NCBI GenBank assembly: GCA_963971225.1
Contig: OZ020270.1
Span: 67,648,932-67,712,931, forward strand
Source of the DNA: Melieria omissa
Lineage: Eukaryota; Arthropoda; Insecta; Diptera; Ulidiidae
Direction of reading: 5' to 3'
DNA length: 64,000 nucleotides
A model generated the notes under the pieces. It was not told the DNA's origin. It saw only the letters and a program-made list of their open reading frames with translations, and did no database searches. This document shows, one piece after another, positions 10,588-22,363 of this stretch; positions within the stretch are counted from its first letter, which is position 1, and each line of letters starts with the position of its first letter. The position numbers were made by a program, and so were the translations under genes.

Positions 10588-11316
10588 ATAAGCATTCAAT
10601 ACCTCGATAAACCTTGCCCCATAGTAGAAGGAACGTTTCTGTGTGCCAACCCAGGATATGAAGAATCGTCAGCGGAATTCGCATGCATCGGCAAACTAAT
10701 GCAGAACCAACCTGCCCAATGTCACCTAAATGAAGTCGGCCACGTCGAAACAATTTTCCAACCAGAAAACAACTACATTTTCATAATCAATACCGTACAA
10801 ACATTAATAGAATCTACTTGCAGTAACAATTCCCAAACAATAACGGGAACGGCCTTAATCCACTACAAAAATTGCAAGGTCCAAATTAACGACATCATCT
10901 ACAGCGAAGATCCACTAACATTCCACGTAAAACCAGCCGCCATGCCACTGCCAGAAGTCAGAGTCACAGCAAAATCTACAAGCAAAAAATTAACACTACA
11001 AACGCTCAGCGAAGACCACATGACGCTACGACAAAATATGCAATTCGAACAGGCGGAAACGAAAACAACGCAAACATACAGTACAGTCGGCATACTTATC
11101 ATCATCATCGCAATTACCATAATCCTCGCATCGATGCCAAGGAAGAAGTCGATTAAATTAATCAACGACGAAGTCACCTTCCACCGTGAACCCAGTCTCA
11201 CTCCGGTCACAATAACATCATTGTGGCCCTCGCTCTACTCTAAGGGGGGAGGAGTTACGCCCCCACCTACAACGGTGACGCTACACGTACCGCCAGCCAA
11301 ACCACCAGCCGATTGA
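10588..11316 (+). pseudogene. Errantivirus-type env, C-terminal fragment
   Basis: The open frame enters from the repeat junction at 10588 (stop at 10585) and ends at 11316 inside the LTR. The N-terminal part is Cys-containing (CPIVEG, FLCANPG, FACIGK, QPAQCHL). A hydrophobic membrane anchor STVGILIIIIAITIILASM lies at about 11083-11140, followed by a basic stretch and a short cytoplasmic tail reaching the polypurine tract. This order (ectodomain, anchor, short tail, PPT, LTR) matches env of insect gypsy-type elements. The rest of the virus-like element is absent upstream. Confidence 0.7.
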
Positions 11317-12018
11317 CATACTAGCTAAACAGATGACAACAATTTGGAAGACGGGCAGACAAGACAGAGAAGCTACAGACAAAATAAAACGAGACTCTAT
11401 AAAGGAATGGCAGACGAGATGGGACTCTAGCTCGAAAGGACGATGGACCTGGAGCCTAATTCCAGACATAACGAAATGGATAAATAGGACCCACGGAGCA
11501 ACGAACTATTACTTGACGCAAATCTTATCAGGACACGGATGCTTCCGGTCATACCTTCATAAATACAAGCATGTGGACGACCCCTATTGCCTTTTCTGTG
11601 AAGGAAGAATTGAAGACGCAGGACATATACTGGTGGAGTGCAGTCGATTCACGGACGAAAGGTCACACCTGGAGCGAGAAATGGAAAAACGCATTACCCC
11701 ACGCGGGCTAATAGAACACATGCTGACTTCACAGGAGGCATGGAATAAGTGCAATGCGGCACTGACGACGATAATGCAGCGACTACGACGCGATGAACAA
11801 GCAACGAGACAAGAACCATAAGCGATAAGACAAAACTACATGTGCCTGACGCAAGGTCAATCCTCCCCGTGAAGGAATGCCCTCACCGGCGGTACCGCGG
11901 GGAATCAAAGGAGAGTGAAGACTACGGGAGTTGGTTTTAGCCGGTAGAAATCCGGCATAACTCTGGAATACGGGTTCCAGAGTATCTTGAACGAAGATTT
12001 CCAACTTCCGACGTAAAA

Positions 12019-12051
<33 letters not shown>
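11308..12051 (+). mobile_element. R1-clade-like LINE, 5'-truncated, with poly(A)
   Basis: This is the 3' end of an R1-type LINE: the C-terminal coding part (to 11821), a 3' UTR of about 190 bp, then a long A tail (about 12015-12051). AACCACCA occurs on both sides (about 11300-11307 and 12051-12058), consistent with a short target duplication merging with the tail. It sits inside the LTR at 11253-12409. Confidence 0.8.
11312..11821 (+). pseudogene. R1-like ORF2, C-terminal domain fragment
   Basis: The frame holds the region after reverse transcriptase: RWDSSSKGRWTW, LTQILSGHGCFRSYLHK and a CCHC-like motif with CLFC followed by GHILVEC. A very similar order appears at 27510-27953, an independent R1-type copy. 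The fragment lacks endonuclease and reverse transcriptase, so it is a dead-on-arrival insertion. Confidence 0.8.
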
Positions 12052-12054
<3 letters not shown>

Positions 12055-12409
12055 ACCAAGAATGCCGACGCAAGTGCAAGTGGAGCAGCAGACAGCTGAT
12101 GCAGCAGTTACACATAGTTACGTCCCCACCTACAACGGCGACGCTACACGTGCCGTCAACCAAGCCACCAAAAACGCCGACGCAAGTGACAAGTGGAGCA
12201 GCAGACAGCCGATACAGCAATAAAATATTTAGCAATAGTATATCGAACCACAATATTGTTAATTAAGCATTTTAGGAAATAAGATAACAACTAAGCACTT
12301 TAATTTTATATATAGTTGTACTTTATTAAATAAAGATTATTATGAGTGTGATCACGAAAGAAAACGGAGTTATTATTTTTTATCACTACGGAACACCTCA
12401 ACCTTAACT

Positions 12410-15068
12410 CGCGCGTCCGCGTCAATGTGTTGTGACGCCTGCCGCGACGTCGCACAAACCATTATGCTCGCTTCCCAATGCTTTCGTAACGCCAGCCGCC
12501 ACGCTAACAGGCCGCTAGACGTACAGCTTGTTTCAGCATTAGAAAGTACAGTTTTTCTTTCTTTGTCCAAAACACTTTTTCCTTTTTTTTTTTTTACGAA
12601 CCGTATGTTCTGAAGCGTGCCACCTGCCGTGACGTCGGCAAATCGTTTGAGGGCAAGAACCACGCTTTTGTCCACGCAATCGTTTCACTTTATATGCGCG
12701 CCCGCACTGCACACCGCAACCACAGTAAACTGTACTGATTCGCGAACCATAGCCGATTGCTAATGGCTAAGACCACGCACGTCCTCTATCCCACTTCTGA
12801 ACTATAGGCAAATGTTTGTTTATTGAAGAACTGTTACAACAATTTAATATAAAAAGAAGGAAATTGTCGCTTAGCAGTACCGGCGATAGCCAACGCGAGG
12901 GCCTGGGACGTGGATTTTTCGCGAGGCCTTCGCGGTTAAGATTAAATTTCAGCTCAAGGTTTCACCACAAGTAACATTTGGGAAGAAGTTTTGTAGTAAT
13001 ACTGCGAATTCTTTGAATAATCATCATTTAATAGTATTGTTATGGTATTTTTCAATCGATACTCCATTGAATGGGTTTTTTTTTATCATTTTCAGAATAA
13101 TATACTGATTACTGCGGAAGATCAAAATTGTTTTATTCAATATCTAGTGTTCTTAAGGATATAAGTTTCATCAAATACATTTCAATTTAGACATGTAAGT
13201 TAACCTTGCGAGCTTTTAGTTTTGCAAATGTGTCGATGACAGTGTCGAAATCAGTAGTACGCGAAATATCCTTTTCGATTGACAAAATTGAGAGCAAAAC
13301 CCAATTTCATGCATTATGAATTCATTTTCTCGTTTTCCCTTTATTTTGAATACTCTAGATCATTTAAATTACTCACCTCTCGTGTGTGAGCTTGCAGTGA
13401 ATCACAACATTCAATGACATTCGACGGAACACGCAGGAACACGTCTGCAGACAGTCTGCTCACTGATCACATGGCGTCAGTATCGATATATTGTTATCGA
13501 TACACACGCCTTTCGACAATCGATTATATTTGAAAATCGTTTCAAATGGAACTATGATACATTCAAACGTCCATGCAAACACTAATAAATGCACTTTAAA
13601 AAATTGATCAATGTATAAATTTTTTTCATTTACAAGCGTGAGGCCTTTTTTAGCGCGAGGCCCAGGGCGGTGGCCCAGGTTTGCCGCACCTAAAACCGCT
13701 ACTGCGCTTAGGTTTCTGACGCCGCGCCGGTTGTGCGACTGCCCCGTTCGTTGACCAACTGCCGGTCCGCTCGCCTGGCTGCTGCGAACTTGCCGTCGCT
13801 CTCCGCTCGCCGCGGTCGCCATTGTAATTTACGCTTACACATATTTTATAAAAACCAGTAGAACAGCCTTTATAAGAAAAGTCCTGAAAAAACATATTTC
13901 CCCTACATAACAGCATTTAAGAAGGGGCACAAAATTGCTTTCGTGGAAGAGTCCATCAAATCACTTTTATGGCACAATAACAAGGTAGTGCCAGGAAAAA
14001 GAAACAAAATTCACGTGTATTTTGTTAGTGTTTTCGTTCGGTTCATTGTCAAAATCGGACGGACGGTTCACTTACCAACAGTATTGCCAGCATCGAATAA
14101 ACATAATAATAACATTCAAATATGTTGTTGTTTGTAGGTTATTGTGCACAAACAGAAGTTTCCAAATTCAAATAGCGAAATTTCACGAAACTATGAAGTG
14201 TCTACAGAAGCCAATATAAATCGTCGGCTTAGATTGGAAAGGGGCTAAGACCTCTTGGTTTACAAATATTACATTTTGATGAAAGATGAAAGAAAACGTA
14301 AAAATATACCAATTTACAGCAAAATAACATAGCTTTCTTGTTATTATTTGTTGTTTTACAATGAGGGGCAAAACTGCTAAGTCCATAGTTCGCCGACTTT
14401 GCGTTAATACAAACGTTAATATAAATCGGCCGAAAATGTTTGTTATGCATCTTCATATGCTTTTCACTACCTTAAGGTGAAATATAATAACATCACATAA
14501 AAAATAAAACAATTAATTTTAATTCATATTATTTTACACCGTTTTTTGTCCTTTGGAGTATGTGAAAAACTGGACTTAGCACCTTTTACGACGAAATGCT
14601 CAGATATACATTTGCATTCAGAAATTTAAAGATACACGAAGTAGAATTTATTGATTCCAGATTCCTGCCCACTGCTCGTAGTTTCAAAACGCCGAGCAGC
14701 GATATTCGCTTTGCGATGATTGCTTAGTATTCACCTTCTACGTAACTGCAAAATAATCCTGATAAACACATCTGTAATTAAAAAAGAAAATCATAACGAA
14801 AATTGGAAAAAGAATTTTCTTTCATCTTTGCAAAAATGCCCCAAATTGCACAGAAAAACAGTTAGCTGGCAATGCTGTTCGCCTAATGTATACAAAACCA
14901 ACAACAATTTTTGACAACCTACCGAACTCTGACGAGAAAAAAATAAAAGTCTGTCCGCCCGTAACACTACCTTGTTTATTGTGCCATGCGCACTTCGGCT
15001 ATTCGAAGATATTCGCGATGACTTCGGCACACTTTTCAATTTGAAGTCAGCATTTGCTTTACTATATG
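12410..15068. other. Non-coding stretch, no supported gene
   Basis: No frame here has recognisable motifs. A GC-richer patch at about 13640-13830 gives several overlapping short frames on the minus strand; I regard them as chance. AT-rich sequence dominates elsewhere. It could be unique host intergenic DNA or an old unrecognised repeat. Confidence 0.5.
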
Positions 15069-15973
15069 TGGCGTTCAAACTGACGACTAAAACGTGGTTA
15101 ATGTGCTTAAACAAGTTAAATGAGCAAAACCAGTTCGAAAACCTGTTTATTCACATGCAATTGTTGTTGGAAATTAAACGTGTTAAATGGTTTTGAAACG
15201 AGTTTAGTGCAAAAAGCTTTTTGTTAACTGAACACAATAACACCACTCGACAAAAAATGGGTTCAATGCGTGCTCCTAAAAACATAAGTAAAAAAATGTA
15301 TCTTTCATCTTAGATCTTAAAACTAGAGGAGCTCATTTATTTTATCTATAAAAAAACCATTCAAAAATGTATAATTTTTGAAAATGGTAAAAAATTCAAT
15401 TTTTTTAAACTTTCATCGTCAGTTACTTCCCCAAATTTCATTGAATTTGGACAATCCATATATCGTTCGTAAGGCCTTAATTACCTTCTGAACGACGGGC
15501 CACATGTGTTAGTCGGATGGTTGGTTTACGAGATATGTGCTTATAACTGAAATAAGAGGGGAAAAACGTGTTTTTCGGAGATTTTTCGAAAACGCTTCTT
15601 AAGAAAATTTTTTGATTTTCAGTTTCGTGTTCAGCAGCCGAAAATTAGTCTAAAAAATACTTTTATTTTTAGGAGAATTTTTCGTGTCGAGGAGTGTAAT
15701 CGTTTTGCTCGCACTGCTTTAATTCCATTCATCGCCTTTTTATGGCATCTAAATACAAACCGTCTAATATTTGAACGAAGTTGAGTATGTTTGTAAAATA
15801 TGCGCCAATATTTCGCTCGAATCATGCTCCCAGCACATCAGTTCACAAAAATATTTATTTGTTGTGTAAACAAACAGCTGTCAAATCAAACTCCATTGAG
15901 AAGTCTGGACGGTTGTGTTCAACAAAAAGCTTTTTTCACTTAAACTAGTTTAAATGAGTCAGTTTGAACGCCA
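15069..15973. mobile_element. Candidate inverted-repeat (MITE-like) element
   Basis: TGGCGTTCAAACTGAC starts at 15069, and its reverse complement ends at 15973. Inside each arm an AAAAGCTTTTTGTT block followed by GAACACAA recurs in mirrored order (about 15207-15232 and 15918-15935). The left arm carries about 100 extra bases. No coding capacity and no clear target duplication were found (flanks TATATG and TATTATG are only similar). Confidence 0.5.
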
Positions 15974-16129
15974 TATTATGTTGATGTGGTCAGCAGTGTT
16001 GCCAGAATATTTTTGCGGAAGCGGCGAGATGACAAAAAAGGGCTAGAAAAATTAAAAAAACAATTAAAAAAAAAAATTTTATATAAATTTTTTTTTTAAC
16101 ATTTTAATGCATACATATCGTACTGCTGG

Positions 16130-17650
16130 GGCTTTAGGTACAAAAATCGTTAAACCAGTTGGAGCTATTAACGAAGCTTAGTAGATGACGTATGGTCTTA
16201 TCAGCTAGATATTCTAGACTTCCGAAGAAGAAGTTGCCTAAGTAGGTCTGCCTTCTTCTGGATAAAGCAGGACAGTAACATAGGAACTGAGGAATATTTT
16301 CTTCCTCCTCTTCGTCCAAACAGCTGCGACAGAAGTCGTTCGAAAACAGCCCCATCCTTTTTGCGTGGGTACCGATTAGGCAGTGACCCGTAAGGACACC
16401 GATCATGGTTCTGATCTGGGCTCTGTTTAGTAAGAGCATTTCTTTAGAACGTCGAGGATTTAATGTTGGCCAAAGTTGGCGCGCAAGGAGGCTTGTGTTG
16501 CCTTCAACCCATCTTAAATTCGTATCGTTCGTGTATAGAGCTCGCATGGGTACGAAGCTTACATGTTAAAAGAGGGACACCGAGCGTGGTCAACTTTTGG
16601 CCTAACTGCTCAGTAGTGCCCTGTCTCTCGAGCTCGTCCTCTCTACAGTTCCCTGGAATATCCCTATGACCTGGAACCCAGCATAGGCGAATATGAAGCT
16701 GCTTGGCAGTCTCGTTAACAGATTTGCTGCAGCTGAGAACAGTCTTTGATGTTATTTTGACCGTATCCAGAGCTCTATGAGCTGATTGGCTGTCCGATAA
16801 TATAAGGATACCAGTAGCCGATATCCTGTTTACCCTGAGCCAATCGAAGGCTGCACAGATTACTGTGACCTTAGCCTGGAAGACACTACAGTAATCTAGC
16901 AGCCAGAGCTTTAAATTAAGGTTTAATCGTTCTGAGTAGATACCAAAGCCCACCTGGCCAAGCAGTTTCGATCCATCCATATAAATAAAGACATCACCGC
17001 TGGCAGGGAGCACACCCAGCTCCCATTCGGCTCTAGATGGGATTACAACCTGATAGTCCTTATCAAAGGACAGGCTGGGTGTCATGTAGTCAACATTCTG
17101 AGATATGCCTTTAAAATAATTTAGAATTGCGCGGAAGCGCGCATCCGGATGGCAGCATTGGCGGCCAATTGCTTCCCCAGGATATCCAATGGGATTAGGT
17201 GAAGCACAACGTCCAAAGAATTAGTGGGAGTAGTCCGCAGGGCCCCACTTATGCATAACTCTGCGGGCCTTCGAATTTTGGCAAGTATTTGGGACTGAGA
17301 CCTTTTGGCCAATCAAGGCCACCAGACTACTACCCCATATAACAACAGAGGCCGAACAACGGCGGTATACAACCAGTGTACGATATGAGGTCTTGTACCC
17401 CATACATTGCCTATCATCCTTTTACATGTATAAAGGGCAATACTGGCTTTCTTAGCTCTCTCCAGGACGTTGGGTTTCCAGTTAAGTTTCCTGTCTAACA
17501 CAAGTCCCAGATATTTAGCGGTTTCCGAGAATTTCAGATCAAGCCCTAGCAGCCGCGGGGATCAATCTCAGGTATTTTATGTTTATTTGTGAAGAGAACT
17601 AGCTCCGCTTTATGTGGGTTGACGCTAAGACCACATTCTATGGCTTCTAT
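16130..17650 (-). mobile_element. LOA/R1-like LINE fragment, 5'-truncated
   Basis: The 3' part of a LINE on the minus strand, inserted in the hAT-like copy. It keeps the end of reverse transcriptase, RNase H and the C-terminus. There is no clear poly(A) and no target duplication was seen; a few tens of bases of the target appear lost. Confidence 0.65.
16134..17640 (-). pseudogene. LOA-like ORF2 fragment: RT end, RNase H, C-terminus
   Basis: In coding order the pieces are the reverse-transcriptase thumb (LSVNPHKAELVLFTNK, then LDRKLNWKP and LYGVVVWWP), then RNase H with YMDGSKLLG, LSDSQSAH and WVPGHRDIPGN, then a C-terminal LTGHCLIGTHAKRMG region with CRSC. At least three frameshifts separate them (near 17500, 17100 and 16520). 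The usual second acidic RNase H position reads FQAKVTV, with Lys where Glu is expected, and the last GNE.AD motif is degraded. The protein closely parallels the LINE at 18401-24060. Confidence 0.75.
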
Positions 17651-18021
17651 TCTTAGATACATAAATACAACAAACAAAAAAATTTCATGTCTATAACAAT
17701 TCACAAAATTTCAGTTCATACACATTTACTCCACACACACACATTTACACACACTCCAACTAAGAAATTTTATTGCTCAAAAACGATAAATATCGATTTT
17801 CCAAAACGATTTGGGGTTTTTTTTTTTAAGATTGAAAAAGGAACCAATTTCTGAAGGAAACAAATTGAAGTTATGAATATAAATATTTTGTCTAGTATTA
17901 TAAAAAAGAATAGTTGAACTTCTCTTCAGATGAAATTGCATTTATTGAACTGCAATGACAAAATTGTTAATCAGCATTGAAATTCTAAAGAGAATATAAA
18001 ACGCTTGGTGTTAGGGTAACC

Positions 18022-18129
18022 CTGCAGCCTGCGTGTTGTATAAATAACCTCTGCAGCCTGCGTGCTGTGAAAAAGGTATCTCCCTGCAGCCTGCGTGCTG
18101 TGTAAACATCTCTGCAGCCTGCGTGCTGT
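18022..18129. repeat. Four short tandem copies of CTGCAGCCTGCGTGCTGT
   Basis: The 18-base core starts at 18022, 18051, 18084 and 18112, with AT-rich spacers of 10-15 bases. It lies just beyond the recognisable end of the hAT-like copy. No coding role is evident. Confidence 0.8.
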
Positions 18130-18710
18130 ATAACAACGAAGTTCAGTAAGAACACCGACACGGCAAGACGCCAAGTAAACACAACGTTGAAACAGAAAAA
18201 GGTGGCAGCAATTTTGTGATTGCGCATCTGGCTAATAGTTCAGTAAAGTTTAAAAATCGTTTTGAAAGTAATTACAGCGTAAATATAAAAATGTACAACA
18301 AAGAAATAACGGACTTTTAGTTGGAATCGCCAGCATTAGACACCACAGTGTTCCATACCACAGATTTCAACGTTTCTCTTTGCGTTTCGGCCGTGCGGGT
18401 TGGATGGATGGATGGATGTGAAGGGGAGCCGAGGGAGGTCATTACCTCAAGCACTCAGGCTCTATAGCCCATTGTACTTAAGGATCAGGAAAAAGGTTGA
18501 TAGAGGAGATGGGAATGGGAAAAGAAAGAGAAAGTGGGTGAAAAGGGAGAGAGAGTTATGAGTTCTCTTGTGCAAATTTCCCGGACTCATTAATGAATCT
18601 CAGGAGATCACACAGGGTGAGAGAATGAACTTCGTCCATTCTCATAACATCTGAACCCAGCGTGCGCAATCTCGTTCTAGAGAAGGCCGGACATGTACAG
18701 AGAAAGTGCT

Positions 18711-19553
18711 CTACCTATCTACCTCCTCCAGGCAAGACACACTATCTATATCCTCCAGGCAAGACACGCAAGTCGGATCTTCGATGATGTCCATGTTGGC
18801 CATATGTCGCCCCCATGGATTGTGTCCTGTGATTAACCCGACCATTCGTCGGAGGTCCTTCCTTCTCAGATCCTGGAGGACATTCCCTGCGTTCCTGTTC
18901 GGGCTTTTCACAAAACACTTGGCAGTTTTACAGCTTCCCAAGCTAGACCAACGTTCTTTATGTAGGTTGTTGACATAGGACTTGATCCAGTCCAGGGTTC
19001 CTGCTAGACTGGTGCCGATTATTGGTTCTGGTCCCATGGGTGTGCACCGTGATCCATAGTTAGCCAGTTCATCGGCAGTTTCGTTACCTAGAACACCGCA
19101 GTGTCCCGGAACCCAGATAAGTTGGCTTATGGCGACTGATTTAAGCTCCATCTTACATTCTTGGACAATCTTAGAAGTAACACGCGCGTTCTCCAGAGTC
19201 TTAAGTGCAGCTTGACTGGCACTACAGACTCCTATATGTTTCCCGCACCATTTCCTCCCGATTATCCATTCCGCTACTTTCAGAATGGCGAAGATTTCCG
19301 TCTGAAAGACGGTAGTCAGCCCACCCAGTGAGTAGTAGCATCTGACACTTCCTTCGAGGTGCCATCCATCTCCAGTACCGTTAACGGTCTTGGATCCGTC
19401 AGTGAAGAAAATATCCGTCAGATCCCCTAGCATGGCCTCTGGGTTGTCGCACTGGCCGCGCGTTGGGAACCTCACTTCAAAGTTTCTCCTAAAGGATACT
19501 ACGGGTATTAGGCAATCCTTAGGGGCCAGCAGCAACGGATATTGCACTGACAA
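18711..19553 (-). pseudogene. LOA-like ORF2: RNase H and C-terminal region
   Basis: RNase H motifs are FFTDGSKTVNG (residue ~50), FQTEIFAILK, CSASQAALKT and GNETADELA. The third acidic position reads CSAS where CSDS would be expected, so the domain is probably inactive. The C-terminal part has LITGHNPWGRHMANM and CVSCLE; a small tandem duplication at 18718-18770 repeats the CLE(D/E) codons just before the end. The frame follows the reverse transcriptase after a frameshift near 19560-19585. Confidence 0.82.
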
Positions 19554-19583
19554 CCTCTTGAAGATTTCTCCTTGACCCGAGCC

Positions 19584-20890
19584 CTAGTTGTCATGCCAGT
19601 ATCCATAGGAATACAGCCGACATGTCGCTTTCATCGCCTCCTCTTGAACTTTTAGATCCAGGGGAAGCAGGTCAAGTATGGAATTAAGGGCGTCACCCGA
19701 GACAGTGCTCATGGCACCCGTAATGCATATACATATACTTCTTTGTAGCCTGTTCAGAGACAAAGCTCTGAACTTAACCATTGTTCGTCTCCACCAGACT
19801 ACCGATGCGTACGTAATAATGGGCCTGATGAGTGCGGTATATATCCAAAGGACCACCGCTGGCTTCAAGCCCCAGGTCTTGCTAAAAGCTCGACGGCACT
19901 GTTGGAAAACCTTCAACGCACGGTCTACCTTCGTCAAGACATGCGTCTTCCACATTAGTTTCCTATCTAGGATTACCCCTAGATATTTCACTTCCGTGGA
20001 TAGACTGAGGGTCACACCTTTCAGTACTGGCAGTTCGAGACCATCCAGCTTCCGCTTCCTAGTAAATAGGACCAGAGTCGTTTTACTGGGATTGACGGAA
20101 AGACCCTGTCCTGTGCACCAGTTAACAATCTTATCCAGGACTTTCTGCATGTTTTTGCAAATCATCCTGAGGGATCGTCCTGACACTAGTGCACAGACAT
20201 CGTCCGCGATTGCTTGGACATGAATTCCGAGATCCTGCATCTCCCTTAGTAGAGAGTCGACCACGAAACACCACAGCAGTGGAGAGAGGACACCACCCTG
20301 GGGGCATCCTCGTCCGACCTCTGCCGTGGCCGAATTGTTATCACTCTCACCAACGGTTAGCAATCTCTCGGAGAGCATGAAGCGGATCCACCTTATCAAG
20401 GTCTCATTTACCCCATGCATTCTGGCTGCTGAGCATATCGTGTCAAAGGTTGCATTGTCAAAAGCCCCCTCAATATCCACAAAGACGCCTAAAGTGTACT
20501 GATCAGCTTCCAGCCCCACTTCAATCTTGGATACGATGTCATGTAGGGCTGAGTCGCATGATTTTCCACTCTGGTAAGTGTGTTGTTTTCTACTGAGTGG
20601 GCTCCTTGTCAGCACCTTAGCTCGGATGTGCTTTTCTACCATTCGCTCTAAGCTTTTCAGCATGAAAGAAGTCAGGCTGATTGGCCTAAAGCTCTTGGCC
20701 AGCGTATAGTCATCTTTTCCTGGTTTGGGAATGAAGACCACTCTGACCTGTCGCCAAAGAGTTGGAATGTAACCATGAGCAAGGCAAGCCGTGAAGATCT
20801 TTATAAGAGCTCTCACCAGCTTGTCTCCACCCCTCTTCAGCATTATCGGGTAAACTTTATCAGGTCCTGGGGACTTGTAGTTTTCTAAGG
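19584..20890 (-). pseudogene. LOA-like ORF2: reverse transcriptase
   Basis: The frame covers about 419 residues, with motifs FRPISLTSFMLKSLE, HTYQSGKSCDSALH, GVFVDIEGAFDN, GCPQGGVLSPLLW and the catalytic box IADDVCALVSG. Upstream, SPGPDKVYPIML extends the match to about 20890, where a frameshifted stretch leads to the MITE at 20943. Function would be target-primed reverse transcription. CPQGGVLSPLLW and the RNase H together favour LOA over Jockey. Confidence 0.85.
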
Positions 20891-20942
20891 ATGAAAAAGA
20901 AAACCTTAAACGTTACTACTTCTGACGCGGAAAACCAGTTAA

Positions 20943-21287
20943 CCCTTCAATTCCCATGTCCAAAATAGTGAAAAAGAAAATTTTCTTTTTATATAAAATA
21001 GCTTAGAAACGTTTGGATAAGACAAAAAAATACATTAAAAATTTTTAAACTACCCTCATTTTTATATTGAAAGAAACCATACAAACTCGCACTGCTTTAG
21101 CTACGCGTGAAACAAATGAATAAATTTGACAAATGACGTTTCGCTAGTGTTGCTAGGAAAATTAAATAAACAAGTACTACTAATTGACTTTGCTATACAA
21201 GTGTTAGAATTTAAAAATAAAAACCTGGGTGGTAGGAAAAAAATATTAAGCATCTGTCACCTACAGGTGACACTGGGAATTGAAGAG
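20943..21287 (-). mobile_element. TTAA-flanked MITE, copy 1 (piggyBac-like)
   Basis: TTAA lies at 20939-20942 and 21288-21291. The inverted ends are CCCTTCAATTCCCA and its mirror (GGGAATTGAAGAG). A perfect 16-base palindrome GTCACCTACAGGTGAC sits at 21256-21271. The 346-bp copy at 29733-30078 is the same family in opposite orientation. No coding capacity. TTAA target plus CCC termini suggest piggyBac mobilisation. Confidence 0.85.
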
Positions 21288-21291
21288 TTAA

Positions 21292-22360
21292 GCCTTTTAG
21301 TCCTATTACCTGTGTCATTGACCACACAACTGCCCACCACAGTGGGAATTATCCTGCTTCCCGGAAAATGGGTCGCTAGGAGAGTGTTATAGGTCTCCGA
21401 TTTAGAGGTAGTATAGGACCCATCAGGCAGGCGAAGAGAATCCAGCTTAACCATTCGGTCTCTTTGTTGAAACCTGCACAGTCTTGCTGACTCCTTCATA
21501 CTGTTACGAAATTCCTCAATCGACGGTGTTGAAAATAAAACAACTTCAATTACTCAGCAAAAATCAAGCATCACTTTATTTACAGATTTACACTTCACTT
21601 GTATCTACACTTGCTACCATTTTGCTTGCTCAACACAGACTCGACTCATTGCGCTGCACACTGCTGCTTTTATACCAGTTTTCTTATCGCGCCGAAGTTT
21701 CTTGCAACTTCTAATTGGAAAGCGCTCGACCATTCTCGCACAGCCCATTTCTTCGAGAACCATCCTTGCCATATCGGACTATACCAAGCGAATTTATAAC
21801 AGTTTTGCTGTACTTCACAGTGCATGTCTAAAAGTATGCTTGGAAAACATTCGTGCGGAGAAAAGCATTCCTGTACAGTGCGGCACAGAATTTCTCATCG
21901 TATCAATACCTTCAACCTCATTACAAAAGTTTCTGAAAGAGTCCAGTTTGGCAAACCTCACTTTCCTCTTAAATTCCCTTTGGGCGAGGTGATAGTTGGT
22001 CCAGTCATTCTCTTTTCGGGTCTTTAAGGCCCTATTCAGAAGCTTTCTAGATGGTTTGCGTCGCTTCGAAAGCATGGCACTCCACCATGGAACTGCTTTG
22101 CCTTGTCTGCTCGCTCTCAGCGCACACACCTCCTCATAGCAGCCAGTCAAAGTTGCTCCTAGTTCCCTAGTCGATTCTTTAATCTTGGCTGTAGTTCGGA
22201 GTTTTTTCAGGATTGGTATACGCTCTGTCAGAAGCTCACCAAACCTGTTCCAGTCCGCCTTGCGAGGATTCCGTCCATCTGGTATCGACACTAGATCAAT
22301 ACCGAGTCGGAATTCGATGAAGCGGTATCTGAAAGAGAGACCTCCTCCAATGCCCGCCAT
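21292..22360 (-). pseudogene. LOA-like ORF2 linker, split by a solo LTR
   Basis: Between endonuclease and reverse transcriptase the protein reads (minus strand) through 22360-21910 (VPWWSAMLSKRRKPSRKL, REFKRKVRFAK), then resumes after the LTR at 21497-21292 (DSLRLPDGSYTTSKSE, THFPGSR). Removing the LTR and one ATAC copy rejoins the two halves. Both pieces are typical connecting-domain sequence of LOA/R1 LINEs. Confidence 0.75.
21502..21905 (-). repeat. Solo LTR (gypsy-type), copy 1
   Basis: On the minus strand it runs TGATACGATGAG...CGTAACA, 404 bp, flanked by ATAC at 21498-21501 and 21906-21909. A TATAAAAG box and an AATAAAGTGA poly(A) signal are present. No internal element remains, so it arose by LTR-LTR recombination. 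A close copy is at 34159-34578. Confidence 0.87.
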
Positions 22361-22363
22361 TGC

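Larger units (their letters stand above)
11253..12409 (+). repeat. Errantivirus-type 3' LTR interrupted by a LINE
   Basis: The LTR starts AGTTACGCC right after a purine-rich tract (GGGGGGAGG, about 11244-11252) and ends TTAACT at 12404-12409, giving the AGT...ACT termini of this group. Without the LINE (11308-12051) it is about 414 bp. A TATATATAG box (about 12310) and an AATAAAG poly(A) signal (about 12331) are visible. The U3 part is duplicated: the segment starting AGTTACG at 11253 recurs at about 12117 with GACGCAAGT-GGAGCAGCAGACAGC in both copies. Confidence 0.7.
15994..18012 (-). mobile_element. hAT-like element, second copy, split by a LINE
   Basis: It starts CAGTGTTGCCAGAATAT at 15994, the same terminus as the right end of the hAT-like element at 44111-45884. 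The match runs through 16125 (TACATATCGTACTGCTGG), is interrupted by LINE sequence (16130-17650), and resumes at about 17653 (TTAGATACATAAATAC). It continues to about 18012 with blocks also found at 45240-45720. The far terminus is not seen, so this copy is incomplete. Confidence 0.65.

Noticed and set aside
12015..12051. Long A tract considered as an assembly artefact
   Set aside because: It directly follows a LINE 3' UTR and is flanked by a matching short duplication, so a genuine poly(A) tail is the simpler reading.
13460..13916. Overlapping minus-strand frames of 120 and 88 codons
   Set aside because: GC-rich patch with no conserved motif, no intron signals and frames that overlap in several phases.
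19678..20380. 181-codon and 63-codon plus-strand frames
   Set aside because: Antisense to the LOA-like reverse transcriptase.
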